This document shows positions 23,992-32,681 of a DNA stretch of 64,000 bases, piece by piece. The notes beneath the pieces are model-generated. The model had not been told where the DNA came from and made no database searches. It saw nothing but the letters and a program-made list of their open reading frames with translations. Each line of letters opens with the position of its first letter. The first letter of the stretch is position 1. The translations under genes were made by a program, and so were the position numbers. Source of the DNA: Rhodopseudomonas palustris (GTDB lineage: Bacteria > Pseudomonadota > Alphaproteobacteria > Rhizobiales > Xanthobacteraceae); assembly GCF_003226555.1 (NCBI RefSeq), contig NZ_QKQS01000007.1:41494-105493 (forward strand), written 5' to 3'.

Positions 23992-24202
23992 GAAAACAGC
24001 CCCACCAATGGTCGACCAACAAACCCTTGCCCGCGAACCCCAAGCTTGCGTGGCAGGGTAAACGCGCCGTTCACCGAAGTTAGCGATCCGGAAACGGCGC
24101 CCGTGACCCCAAGTCGATCGTCAACCCTAACCCTCTGACTATGGCGAAATCGAGCCCGGTGCCGCAATCTAGATGGAGGATGGTTAATCTAAGTTAACGA
24201 CA

Positions 24203-24228
24203 AAGGGCCCGCCTCGCGGCGAGCCCTT
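24203..24228 (-). terminator. Terminator of the L,D-transpeptidase gene
   Basis: On the minus strand the arms AAGGGCTCGCC and GGCGGGCCCTT with a GCGA loop are followed by TGTCGTT, 45 bases after the stop codon. Confidence 0.7.
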
Positions 24229-24273
24229 GAAATCGTTCACTAACTTTGCGCGCCCGAAAGACGCGAAAGCTGC

Positions 24274-26469
24274 TCAGCGGGTGTAGACCCGGCGCTGATT
24301 GCGCGCAGCCGGCTGCTGCGGCCGCGGCTGCGGTCCTCCGAACAGATTCTCGAAGAACGAGAACGGGTTGGAGGAGGCCCCCGAGGAGCCGGTGTAGTCT
24401 CCGGCGACGCTCACGCCGTCGGGCAGCCGGGTCGGGCGGGTGTAGTTCGGCTGGGCGTGCGCCACCACCGCTTCCAGGTTCTTGCCTTTGTCGTTCTTCA
24501 AAAGCGCCAGCATCGTCGCATCGCGGCCGTAGATGTCCTTGCGGAGCTGCAGCTTGCCGGAATCGTCGACGAACGCGGTCTGGTAAGTGATGTTGACCGG
24601 GATCGGGGTCGGGAAGTTGAGGTTGACCTCGTTACGGCCGTACATCGAGCGGATCTTCGCCGGGGTGTAGTTCTTCTCCGGCATCGTGATGTTGAGCAGC
24701 GTCGCGGCATACTGATCCGGATTCTGCACCCGCATGCAGCCGTGGCTGTAGGCGCGCTCGGTCTTCGCGAACAGGTTCTTGTCCGGGGTGTCGTGCTGAT
24801 ACACCAGGAACTTGTTCGGGAAATTGAAGCGGATGCGGCCGAGCGCATTGGCTTCGCCCGGCGGCTGCGAAATGTGGATCGAACCGTCGCGGTTGCGCGA
24901 CAGCTTCAGGCCCATCCGGTCGAGCACCGTCGGATCCTGCTGCAGCGCCGGCAGATATTCGTTGTAGATGATCGACGGCGGCACGTTCCAGGTCGGATTG
25001 ACGGTAATGTACTTCATCGTCTCCGTCAGCAGCGGGGTGGCGTGCTTGCCCGGCTTGCCGGTGACGACCCGGGTCGACCACACTTCGGCGCCGTGCTGCA
25101 TCACCTTCAGCGTGTAGTCCGGAATGTTGAGGATCACATAGGCGTCGCCGAGCGCCGGCGCGCCGAGATCGCGCGGCAGCCAGCGCCAGCGCTCCATGTT
25201 GACGATGATGGTGTCGATGCTGCGGTCGCGCTTCGGCGTATTCATCGCCTGCACGGTGCGGTCGCCGAGGATGCCGTCGGCATTCAGGCCGGCGCTGTGC
25301 TGGAATTTGCGCACCGCCTCCGCGACGGCGGCGTCGTAGGTGGTGCTGTCGGCGTTCTCAGTGACGCCGAGCCGGGCGCGCAGCTGCGGCACGCGCGGAT
25401 CGTCCATCGTCGCCTCGGCGCGGCGCTTCTGGGCCGGCACGTAGCGCAGCGTGGCGCCCTCCGCGATCTTGACCACCGGCCGGTCGCCTTCGCCGCGCAG
25501 TTCGGCAAGCTTCTTCTTCAGCTCCTGGTACAGCTTGTGCGGCGGGTTGTAGCTGTCGAGCGCCGCCGAGGCGTCCGACGCGGTTGTGACCTTGGCCAGC
25601 ACCTGAGACGGATCGATCGGATGCTCGGGATACTGGATGTCGCCCGACACCTGCGACCAGTGCATACGCCCGCTTTGGGCCTGGCGCGCATAATCCATCA
25701 TGCTCTCGGTCAGCCGCAGCTCGGCCTCGGCGAGCGTCTCGGGCGAGGTCGCGGCCGTGAAGTTCGGCACCGGATAGTCGTCGGGATCGAGGCCGTCGGC
25801 AGCGGCGTCCTTCAGCCGCGCGATTACGCCCTTGGCCGGGGCGGTCAGTGCGCCGGCGTTGGTCCAGACCGGCGCGTAGTCGCGGGCCTCGTAGAACTTC
25901 TCGACGGCGCTACGCTCGGCCTTGCGCTCGAAATAGCGGTTCGCGCTCTTGGCGATCAGATCGCGAAGCTGATCGGCCACCGGCTGATCGGCCGTCGCGA
26001 CCTTGCTCACCGGCTGCTGCGGTTCGGTCGGCTTCGGAGAGGTCGCCTGTTCGGTCGTCGGCTTGGCGGGCTCGGCCGCCGGGGCGGCAGCGGTCGCAGC
26101 CGGCGCTTCGGCCTTCGGGGCGTCGGCAGCCGGCGTGGTTGCGGCGGTGTCCTTGCTCGGACCGGCAGCGGAAGGAGCGGCGGCGGTCGCGTTCGACTTG
26201 TCGTCGGCGGCTGCAGCGGGCGCGGCAGCGTCGTTGGACGACTCGGTGGTTGCGGGCTTGGCCGGGGGATCGAGCTTGAAGTCACCGATCGAGGGCGGCG
26301 GCAGGTCGACGGGGCTCGGAACCGGCACGGCGGCGTCGATCGCGAGATCTGCCGGAGACCGCGTCGGCGACTGCGCCAGGGCCGAGGTCGCGGACACGGT
26401 GAGGAAGGTCGCCGCGACGGCCATCAGCACGCCCTCAAAACCACGGCGTCCAGTCGAGAGATCTCGCAT
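24274..26469 (-). CDS. YcbB-type L,D-transpeptidase
   Basis: A 731-residue exported protein. A signal peptide (MAVAATFLTVSATSALAQ) is followed by about 130 residues of Ala/Thr/Pro/Lys low complexity, a scaffold region starting at FYEARDYAPVWTNAG, a peptidoglycan-binding motif (FQHSAGLNADGILGDRTVQA), and the YkuD catalytic domain with the signature YSHGCMRVQNP, catalytic Cys578. These enzymes make 3-3 cross-links in peptidoglycan. The ATG at 26469 has AAGGGG upstream and directly precedes the signal peptide. The low-complexity linker is longer than in E. coli YcbB and may span to the outer membrane. Confidence 0.92.
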   Translation of the reverse strand: MRDLSTGRRGFEGVLMAVAATFLTVSATSALAQSPTRSPADLAIDAAVPVPSPVDLPPPSIGDFKLDPPAKPATTESSNDAAAPAAAADDKSNATAAAPSAAGPSKDTAATTPAADAPKAEAPAATAAAPAAEPAKPTTEQATSPKPTEPQQPVSKVATADQPVADQLRDLIAKSANRYFERKAERSAVEKFYEARDYAPVWTNAGALTAPAKGVIARLKDAAADGLDPDDYPVPNFTAATSPETLAEAELRLTESMMDYARQAQSGRMHWSQVSGDIQYPEHPIDPSQVLAKVTTASDASAALDSYNPPHKLYQELKKKLAELRGEGDRPVVKIAEGATLRYVPAQKRRAEATMDDPRVPQLRARLGVTENADSTTYDAAVAEAVRKFQHSAGLNADGILGDRTVQAMNTPKRDRSIDTIIVNMERWRWLPRDLGAPALGDAYVILNIPDYTLKVMQHGAEVWSTRVVTGKPGKHATPLLTETMKYITVNPTWNVPPSIIYNEYLPALQQDPTVLDRMGLKLSRNRDGSIHISQPPGEANALGRIRFNFPNKFLVYQHDTPDKNLFAKTERAYSHGCMRVQNPDQYAATLLNITMPEKNYTPAKIRSMYGRNEVNLNFPTPIPVNITYQTAFVDDSGKLQLRKDIYGRDATMLALLKNDKGKNLEAVVAHAQPNYTRPTRLPDGVSVAGDYTGSSGASSNPFSFFENLFGGPQPRPQQPAARNQRRVYTR

Positions 26470-26820
26470 TCGTCTACCCCTTGGGAAAGCTGCCCGTCCG
26501 GCAGTTCGTGACTTGCAGTTCGGCCTCGCGTCAGGCCTCCGCCCGTGGACCGGCGCAAGGCCGACCCATCGCTTCAGTCGGAGGATACACAGGCCCGGTT
26601 CGAGCGGCCAGCATCGGCCGGGCAGACTCACGACAAACTGACCCCAAAACGCTCCGGTCACTGGGGCAGCTTGGGCTTGTGGCACGAGCCGCCTCGGTTG
26701 TCTGTCACTCCCGCGCCACGGTCCGACAGGTTCCGCGAATCAGCGGTTCCGCGAGCCGCCGTTCGGCAGCCATATTTGCTCCGCGGCCCCCGCATCGTGC
26801 GCGGGCCCGAGCGAAGTTCG
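26470..26820. other. Non-coding gap upstream of the L,D-transpeptidase gene
   Basis: A 351-base stretch. Open frames in it have no protein-like composition. It should contain the leftward promoter of the transpeptidase gene. A GC-rich stem near 26785-26815 (ggcccccgc with gcgggccc) may end the response regulator transcript, but it lacks a T run. Confidence 0.5.
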
Positions 26821-28308
26821 TTATCGCGCCTCGGCCTGGGCGGCGCGGTCGGCTTCGATCTCGTCGAGCTTGCGATACAGCGTCGAGCGGCCGATCTTCA
26901 GCCGCCGCGCCACTTCGGACATCTGGCCCCGATAATGCGAGATCGCGAACCGAATGATCTCGCGCTCCATCTCGTCGAGCGGCCGCACTTCGTCGTCCGC
27001 CGTCAGCATCGACAGATTGCCCACCGTCCGCAGCGGCGCAATCGGGACTTCGCTCGCGGCGACAAATTGCGGCTCGCTGCGCTCGATCACCAACGGCTCG
27101 CCGGCCATGTCTTCGGCCGGCACGACCGACGGTGCGATCGCCAGCGGGAAGTCGGCGAGGCCGAGCTGGTCGCCGTCGCTCATCACCACCGCGCGATACA
27201 CGGCGTTTTCGAGCTGGCGAATATTGCCCGGCCAGTCGAGCTGCGCCAGCCGCGCCATCGCGTCGCCGGTGATGCCGCCGATGCTGCGGTTTTCTTCGGC
27301 GCAGAACCGCATCAGGAAGTGCCGCAGCAGCGGCGGAATATCCTCGCGCCGGGTGCGCAGCGGCGGCACCGTCAGCGGCAGCACATGCAGCCGGTAGAAG
27401 AGGTCTTCGCGGAATTGGCCGGCCTTCACCCGGTCGAGCAATCGGCGGTTGGTGGCCGAGATGATCCGGACATCGACCTTCACCGGCCGTCGTGCGCCGA
27501 CCGCTTCGACCGCGCCTTCCTGCAGTGCGCGCAGCAGTTTGACCTGCGCCGTCAATGGCAGCTCGCTGACTTCGTCGAGAAACAGCGTGCCGCCGGAGGC
27601 CTCGACGAACTTGCCGTCGTGGCGCTCGGTGGCGCCGGTGAACGCGCCCTTCTCGTGGCCGAACAGAATCGACTCGACGAGATTGTCGGGGATCGCGCCG
27701 CAGTTCACCGCGACGAACGGCTTGGTGCGACGGTCGCTGGAGCCGTGAATGGCGCGCGCGAACAGCTCCTTGCCGACGCCGGATTCGCCTTCGATCAGCA
27801 CCGGGATCGTCGATCCCGCGGCCTTCTCGGCCGCGCGCAACACCGGGGCCATCGCCTCGCTGCGGGTGATGATGTCGGAAAACGTCAGCCGGCCTTCGCG
27901 AGCATGACGGATGCGCTGCAGCTCGCCCTTCATCGCGCTGGCGTTCAGCGCGTTGCGCAATGACACCTGAAGTCGCTCGATGCCGACCGGCTTGACGACG
28001 AAGTCGTGCGCGCCGGCGCGCATCGCCGACACCACATTGTCGATGCCGCCATGCGCGGTCTGCACGATCACCGGCACGTCGAGGCCGCTCGCGCGAATCT
28101 TCGACAGCACGCCGAGACCATCGAGGCCGGGCATCACCAGGTCGAGCACCACGGCATCGATCGCCGGCGCGTCGGGCGCGGTCAGGGCCTCCACCGCGGC
28201 ATCGCCGCTATCGACTGAAATCGCCTCGTAGCCGCACTTCTGCACCATGTTCTCGACCAGCCGACGCTGTACTGCATCGTCGTCGGCGATCAGAATACGC
28301 TCAACCAT
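26821..28308 (-). CDS. Sigma-54-dependent NtrC-family response regulator
   Basis: A 495-residue three-domain regulator. The receiver domain (residues 1-120) has the acidic pocket ADDD (9-11), phosphoacceptor Asp56 in VVLDLVMPG and Lys in VVKP. The AAA+ domain has Walker A GESGVGKE, the sigma-54 contact loop GAFTGA intact, Walker B GGTLFLDEV, and an arginine-finger stretch. A Fis-type HTH (MSEVARRLKIGRSTLYRKLDE) ends the protein, so it binds enhancers and activates RpoN promoters. No histidine kinase gene is adjacent, so it is an orphan within this window. The TerC gene lies just upstream, also leftward. Confidence 0.94.
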   Translation of the reverse strand: MVERILIADDDAVQRRLVENMVQKCGYEAISVDSGDAAVEALTAPDAPAIDAVVLDLVMPGLDGLGVLSKIRASGLDVPVIVQTAHGGIDNVVSAMRAGAHDFVVKPVGIERLQVSLRNALNASAMKGELQRIRHAREGRLTFSDIITRSEAMAPVLRAAEKAAGSTIPVLIEGESGVGKELFARAIHGSSDRRTKPFVAVNCGAIPDNLVESILFGHEKGAFTGATERHDGKFVEASGGTLFLDEVSELPLTAQVKLLRALQEGAVEAVGARRPVKVDVRIISATNRRLLDRVKAGQFREDLFYRLHVLPLTVPPLRTRREDIPPLLRHFLMRFCAEENRSIGGITGDAMARLAQLDWPGNIRQLENAVYRAVVMSDGDQLGLADFPLAIAPSVVPAEDMAGEPLVIERSEPQFVAASEVPIAPLRTVGNLSMLTADDEVRPLDEMEREIIRFAISHYRGQMSEVARRLKIGRSTLYRKLDEIEADRAAQAEAR

Positions 28309-28403
28309 TACTCGCTACTGCCCCAACCCGAAGTGTCCCGAATTGGTGCAGGATTGCGACGAATGCGTTAACGCTTGGTGAAAATGTCGCCGGTTATCCG
28401 CCG

Positions 28404-29039
28404 TTATCCGAAGGCATGCGGCCAGATCTCGAGCACGCCGCGATAGATCATGTCGAATGCGACATAGAGAATGATGGCGAGGCCGATATAGGCGATCCAG
28501 CGGTGCTTGTGCAGCAGCCGCGCGATGAAGCTGGCGGCGAGGCCCATCAGCGCGATCGACAGGCCGAGGCCGAACACCAGAATCACCGGATGCTCGCGCG
28601 CCGCGCCGGCCACCGCCAGGACGTTGTCGAGCGACATCGAGACGTCGGCCAGCGTGATCTGCCACACCGCCTGCGCCATGGTCTTGGTCGGTGCGCCGCT
28701 TGCCGCGCCGCCTTCGCCATCGAGCGCATCGACGTCTTCCGGCGGATTGCGCAGTTCGCGCCACATTTTCCAGCACACCCACAGCAGCAGCACGCCGCCG
28801 GCGAGCAGCAGGCCGATGATCTGCAGGAGCTGCACGGTGACGCTGGCGAAGGCGATCCGCAGTGCGGTGGCGACCAGGATGCCGATCAGGATCGCTTTGC
28901 CGCGCTGCTTTTTGGGGAGGCCGGCGGCGGCGAGGCCGATCACGACGGCGTTGTCGCCGGCGAGCACCAAGTCGATCATCACGACCTGGGCGAATGCGGC
29001 GAGGCCTTCGGGAGTGAAGATCGCGAGAAAGTCGGTCAT
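28404..29039 (-). CDS. TerC/YjbE-family membrane protein
   Basis: A 211-residue protein with about seven hydrophobic segments and the two TerC signatures DLVLAGDNAVVIGLA near residue 23 and LADVSMSLDNVLAV near residue 130, whose Asp/Asn residues are thought to bind a metal. YjbE/TerC proteins are linked to manganese export or metal supply to secreted enzymes. The ATG at 29039 has GGAGCGCCCG before it; starts at 29069 and 29072 are also in frame. I looked for a yybP-ykoY riboswitch upstream and did not see its conserved core. Confidence 0.88.
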   Translation of the reverse strand: MTDFLAIFTPEGLAAFAQVVMIDLVLAGDNAVVIGLAAAGLPKKQRGKAILIGILVATALRIAFASVTVQLLQIIGLLLAGGVLLLWVCWKMWRELRNPPEDVDALDGEGGAASGAPTKTMAQAVWQITLADVSMSLDNVLAVAGAAREHPVILVFGLGLSIALMGLAASFIARLLHKHRWIAYIGLAIILYVAFDMIYRGVLEIWPHAFG

Positions 29040-29404
29040 CGGGCGCTCCGTGAGCGTCCAGTCCGACATCACAGTTCGGATGAACTGCCAGAGGGGCCCG
29101 GTCCAGGACGTGGTGGCATGCTGCGCAGTCTATAAAACTGCGCCAGATTGCGTGAGTTGCACCGATACCATCACCAGACCGCGCGATGGTCAATTGCCGC
29201 GCAGTCGGAGCCGAATGTTGGGGAACGAACGCTTTGCAGCGGTGTCGTAATCCTGCCGCCGTGCTCGATCAAGGCGGCAGAGGCCTTGGCGAGGCGCGCT
29301 GCCTTGTCGCAGGGCAGTTCCCGTGAAGGAAACTGTGACTTGCGGAGCTGGTGACGGAGCTAGTAGCGTTTCGCAAGGCAAATCGCACGCGATCTGAAAG
29401 CACC

Positions 29405-31321
29405 ATGGCGAAATCTGCGACCTCCCGAACCGCGAAGACCTCTTCCCGCAAGTCCACTCCCGCCAAACCTGCACCGCGCAAGACCGCGCCGAGCAAGGCG
29501 AAAGCTGCCAAACCTGTGGCCGCGGGCCGCAAGGTGGTGGCCAAGCCGGCAAAGCTGCCGGAGTGGAATCTGACGGATCTGTATCCGGCGATCGACTCGC
29601 CGGAGGTGGCCGCCGATCTCGATCGGCTCGATGCCGAATGCGCGTCGTTCGAAGCCGACTTCAAAGGCCGGCTTGCCGAGGAGACCGCGAAGGACGGCGG
29701 CGCGCTGTGGCTTGCCGGCGCGGTGAAGCGCTACGAGGCGATCGAGGATCTCGCCGGCCGGCTAGGCTCTTATGCGGGCTTGGTGCACGCCGGCGATAGC
29801 GTTGATCCGGTGAAGTCGAAATTCTACGGCGACGTCTCCGAGCGGCTGACGGCTGCCTCGGTGCATCTGTTGTTCTTCACCCTCGAACTCAACCGCGTCG
29901 ACGATGCGGTGCTCGAGGCGGCGATGCAGACGCCGGAGCTCGGCCACTACCGGCCGTGGATCGAGGATCTGCGCAAGGACAAGCCGTATCAGCTCGAGGA
30001 TCGCATCGAGCAGCTGTTTCACGAGAAGTCGCAGACCGGCTACGGCGCTTTCAACCGGCTGTTCGACCAGACCATCTCGTCGCTGCGCTTCAAGGTCGGG
30101 GCTAAGGAGCTGGCGATCGAGCCGACGCTCAATCTGATGCAGGATCGCGCGCCTGCCAAACGCAAGGCGGCGGCCGAAGCGCTGGCCAAGACCTTCAAGG
30201 CCAACGAGCGCACGTTTGCGCTGATCACCAATACGCTGGCCAAGGACAAGGAAATTTCCGACCGTTGGCGCGGCTTCGAGGATGTCGCCGACAGCCGCCA
30301 CCTCGCCAACCGGGTCGAGCGCGAAGTGGTCGATGCCCTGGTCGCCTCGGTGCGCGGCGCTTACCCGAAGCTGTCGCATCGCTATTACAAGCTCAAGGCC
30401 GGCTGGTTCAAAAAGAAGAAGCTGCCGTATTGGGACCGCAACGCGCCGCTGCCGTTCGCCGCGACCGGCACGATCGGCTGGTCGGACGCGCGCAACATGG
30501 TGCTGACCGCCTACAAGGCGTTCTCGCCGGAGATGGCGCAGATCGCCGAGCGGTTCTTCACCGACCGCTGGATCGATGCGCCGGTGCGGCCGGGCAAGGC
30601 GCCGGGCGCGTTCTCTCACCCGACTACGCCGTCGGCGCACCCCTACGTGCTGATGAATTATCAGGGCAAGCCGCGCGACGTGATGACGCTCGCCCATGAA
30701 CTCGGCCACGGCGTGCACCAGGTGCTCGCCGCCAAGAACGGCGCGCTGATGGCGCCGACGCCGCTGACGCTGGCGGAGACCGCAAGCGTGTTCGGCGAAA
30801 TGCTCACCTTCCGGCGGCTGCTGGCGCAGACCAAGGACCGCAAGCAGCGTCAGGCGTTGCTTGCCGGCAAGGTCGAGGACATGATCAACACGGTGGTCCG
30901 GCAGATCGCGTTCTATTCGTTCGAGCGCGCGATCCACACCGAGCGGCGCAGCGGCGAGCTCACCGCGCAGCGGATCGGCGAAATCTGGCTGTCGGTGCAG
31001 GGCGAGAGCCTCGGCCCGGCGATCGAGATCAAGCCGGGCTACGAGAGCTTCTGGATGTACATCCCGCACTTCATCCATTCGCCGTTCTACGTCTACGCCT
31101 ACGCGTTCGGCGATTGCCTGGTGAACTCGCTGTATGCGGTCTACGAGCACGCCCAGGAAGGCTTCGCCGAGCGCTATTTGGCGATGCTGGCGGCCGGTGG
31201 CACCAAGCATTATTCGGAGCTGCTCGCGCCCTTCGGCCTCGACGCCAAGGACCCCAGCTTCTGGGACGGCGGCCTGTCGGTGATCGCCGGGATGATCGAC
31301 GAGCTGGAGGCGATGGGGTAG
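29405..31321 (+). CDS. pepF: Oligoendopeptidase F (M3 metallopeptidase)
   Basis: A 638-residue zinc peptidase of the M3B family, cytoplasmic, which cuts short peptides. The zinc motif HELGH is at residues 431-435 (LAHELGHGVHQ), and the third ligand Glu is expected in PLTLAETASVFGEML about 28 residues later. The family C-terminal motif SPFYVYAYAFGDCL is present. The first 65 residues are an unusual Lys/Ala/Pro/Thr-rich tail (RKSTPAKPAPRKTAPSKAKA) resembling DNA-binding or flexible linkers, not found in the Bacillus enzyme. A GTG at 29351 with a GGAG before it is an alternative start. Confidence 0.92.
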   Translation: MAKSATSRTAKTSSRKSTPAKPAPRKTAPSKAKAAKPVAAGRKVVAKPAKLPEWNLTDLYPAIDSPEVAADLDRLDAECASFEADFKGRLAEETAKDGGALWLAGAVKRYEAIEDLAGRLGSYAGLVHAGDSVDPVKSKFYGDVSERLTAASVHLLFFTLELNRVDDAVLEAAMQTPELGHYRPWIEDLRKDKPYQLEDRIEQLFHEKSQTGYGAFNRLFDQTISSLRFKVGAKELAIEPTLNLMQDRAPAKRKAAAEALAKTFKANERTFALITNTLAKDKEISDRWRGFEDVADSRHLANRVEREVVDALVASVRGAYPKLSHRYYKLKAGWFKKKKLPYWDRNAPLPFAATGTIGWSDARNMVLTAYKAFSPEMAQIAERFFTDRWIDAPVRPGKAPGAFSHPTTPSAHPYVLMNYQGKPRDVMTLAHELGHGVHQVLAAKNGALMAPTPLTLAETASVFGEMLTFRRLLAQTKDRKQRQALLAGKVEDMINTVVRQIAFYSFERAIHTERRSGELTAQRIGEIWLSVQGESLGPAIEIKPGYESFWMYIPHFIHSPFYVYAYAFGDCLVNSLYAVYEHAQEGFAERYLAMLAAGGTKHYSELLAPFGLDAKDPSFWDGGLSVIAGMIDELEAMG

Positions 31322-31340
31322 GGCGCACAGAGCGTCGTAA

Positions 31341-31396
31341 AACGTTTGTTGAACGTAACCTGATCCTCTGTTAAACGTTTGTATAACAGAGGATCA
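31341..31396. promoter_or_regulatory. Operator region of the AbrB-Doc module
   Basis: Perfect 13-bp arms TGATCCTCTGTTA (31361-31373) and TAACAGAGGATCA (31384-31396) flank a 10-base spacer containing AACGTTTGT. The same AACGTTTGT occurs 33 bases upstream (31341-31349). The right arm contains the AGAGG ribosome binding site of the antitoxin gene. This is a probable autoregulatory site. Confidence 0.7.
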
Positions 31397-31400
31397 GCAG

Positions 31401-31661
31401 ATGAACGAACAGACCCGCGATCTCGAAATCGAAGCGACTGCCCTTCAGATCCGGAAGATCGGCAACTCGGTCGGGGTCATCCTGCCGAAAGAACTCCTTG
31501 CGCGCCTCAATCTGAAAGAGGGCGACAAGTTCTACCCGGTCGAGCAGCCGGATGGCAGCTTGAGATTGACGCCATACAATCCGAAGCATGCCCGAACGAT
31601 GAAGATCGCCCGCGATGTCATGCGCGAATATCGCGATACGCTTGCGGCGCTCGCCAAATGA
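31401..31661 (+). CDS. AbrB/MazE-type antitoxin
   Basis: An 86-residue protein with a swapped-hairpin AbrB domain: ALQIRKIGNSVGVILPKELL then LNLKEGDKFYPVEQPDGSLRL, followed by a helical C-terminal tail that should hold the toxin. It should bind its own promoter, where a large inverted repeat lies. The stop overlaps the Doc start by 4 bases (ATGA). AbrB-type antitoxins usually pair with MazF or VapC, so the partner here is less usual. The start is supported by AGAGG ten bases upstream. Confidence 0.9.
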   Translation: MNEQTRDLEIEATALQIRKIGNSVGVILPKELLARLNLKEGDKFYPVEQPDGSLRLTPYNPKHARTMKIARDVMREYRDTLAALAK

Positions 31662-32050
31662 CCGAGCCGGTTGAACCGGTCTGGCTCGATGTTGACGAAG
31701 TCATCGACATGCATGCCGAGCAGCTCGCGATTTTTGGCGGCCCGGAGGGAATCCGGGATCGAGGGATGCTCGAGTCGGCGCTGATGCGGCCGGTCAACCA
31801 ATGGCACTATGGCGAAACCGATATGGCGGCGCTTGCCGCCGCCTATGCGTTCGGCCTCGCGCGTAATCATCCGTTCGTCGATGGAAACAAGCGGATCGCG
31901 TTTTTGGCCATGATCGCTTTTCTTCGGATCAACGAGATCAAATTTGCGCCGCTACCCGGCGAAGCAACGGAGATCATTCTTGCCCTCGCCGCCGGCGAAG
32001 TCAGCGAGGCCAGCTTGACGCGCTGGATCCGGGACAATTGGCCTGCCTGA
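31658..32050 (+). CDS. doc: Doc-type Fic-fold toxin
   Basis: A 130-residue death-on-curing family protein. The Fic/Doc active-site motif is HPFVDGNKR at residues 71-79, and GGPEGIRDRGMLESALMRP near residue 27 is the typical Doc N-terminus. Doc kinases phosphorylate EF-Tu and stop translation; this assignment is by family. All motif residues are present, so the toxin looks active. Translation is coupled to the AbrB antitoxin. Classical Doc is paired with Phd, so this is a hybrid module. Confidence 0.92.
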   Translation: MTEPVEPVWLDVDEVIDMHAEQLAIFGGPEGIRDRGMLESALMRPVNQWHYGETDMAALAAAYAFGLARNHPFVDGNKRIAFLAMIAFLRINEIKFAPLPGEATEIILALAAGEVSEASLTRWIRDNWPA

Positions 32051-32334
32051 GGTGCGGTCCGACGATCGCGCGGTCACCCCGAAACTCAATCCATCTTCCC
32101 GAGAAAGCGCGGCTGCTCCGCAGCGCGGAATAATCATCCACTTGTTGCGATCGCTTCGTAAGAGCTTGTTCTAATCGTTTGTTGCGATCACACTGCGCGG
32201 GCGATCGGTGACGGCGGCCTAGACTTTCGAACGAACCCAAACTGGCTAGGCTGACAATTGCTGCAGTGCCGTTGCTCTCGCAATAAGATTGCGCTAATTG
32301 CATCCCCCTCTTATCGAAGATGTCGGAGAGACGA

Positions 32335-32487
32335 ATGGCAGAGCACCACGAGTATGCCTACACGACTGCCGATGGCAACGACTACGCCGCGCATGAGCAG
32401 ACCTATGAAGGGTTCATCAAGCTGGTGAAGTACGGCACCGTCGCCGTGATCGTGCTCGTCTCGCTGATGGGCATTTTCCTGACTTGA
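32335..32487 (+). CDS. aa3-type cytochrome c oxidase subunit IV
   Basis: A 50-residue protein: a polar N-terminus (AEHHEYAYTTADGNDYAAHE, Tyr/His-rich) followed by YEGFIKLVKYGTVAVIVLVS and one membrane helix ending LMGIFLT. This matches the small subunit IV family of bacterial aa3 oxidases. It is preceded by CGGAGAGACGA. The oxidase genes themselves are not here; the gene lies 195 bases before pntAA on the same strand, with a palindromic repeat between them. Confidence 0.85.
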   Translation: MAEHHEYAYTTADGNDYAAHEQTYEGFIKLVKYGTVAVIVLVSLMGIFLT

Positions 32488-32588
32488 TCTGTCCTGGAGT
32501 GCGCCGTTACACGCGGCGCTCTCTCGGAGAACGCCCAGGCAAAGTGGAGTCCGGTTTGCCCCCGGACGTTCTCCAAACAAACAAGTAA

Positions 32589-32636
32589 GCGCGCATCCCG
32601 GTCGCAAAACCGGTCCCACTTTTGCGGGATGCGCGC
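32589..32636. repeat. Long hairpin repeat upstream of pntAA
   Basis: Arms GCGCGCATCCC (32589-32599) and GGGATGCGCGC (32626-32636), with an inner stem GCAAAA/TTTTGC and a 10-base loop CCGGTCCCAC. The inner part resembles the ccggttcccactttt palindromes common in Bradyrhizobium-like genomes. It lies 45 bases before the pntAA start, inside the likely aa3-IV/pnt transcript. Confidence 0.75.
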
Positions 32637-32681
32637 ATATCTCGCTCGCTCACGCGCGTGCTTCGCGCCGCCGGAGGCTCC

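Noticed and set aside
24457-26511. 684-codon plus-strand frame opposite the L,D-transpeptidase gene
   Set aside because: Gly/Arg-rich mirror with no domain; the minus strand has a signal peptide and an intact active site.
29040-29240. Possible yybP-ykoY manganese riboswitch before the TerC gene
   Set aside because: The conserved core sequences and paired elements could not be found by eye.
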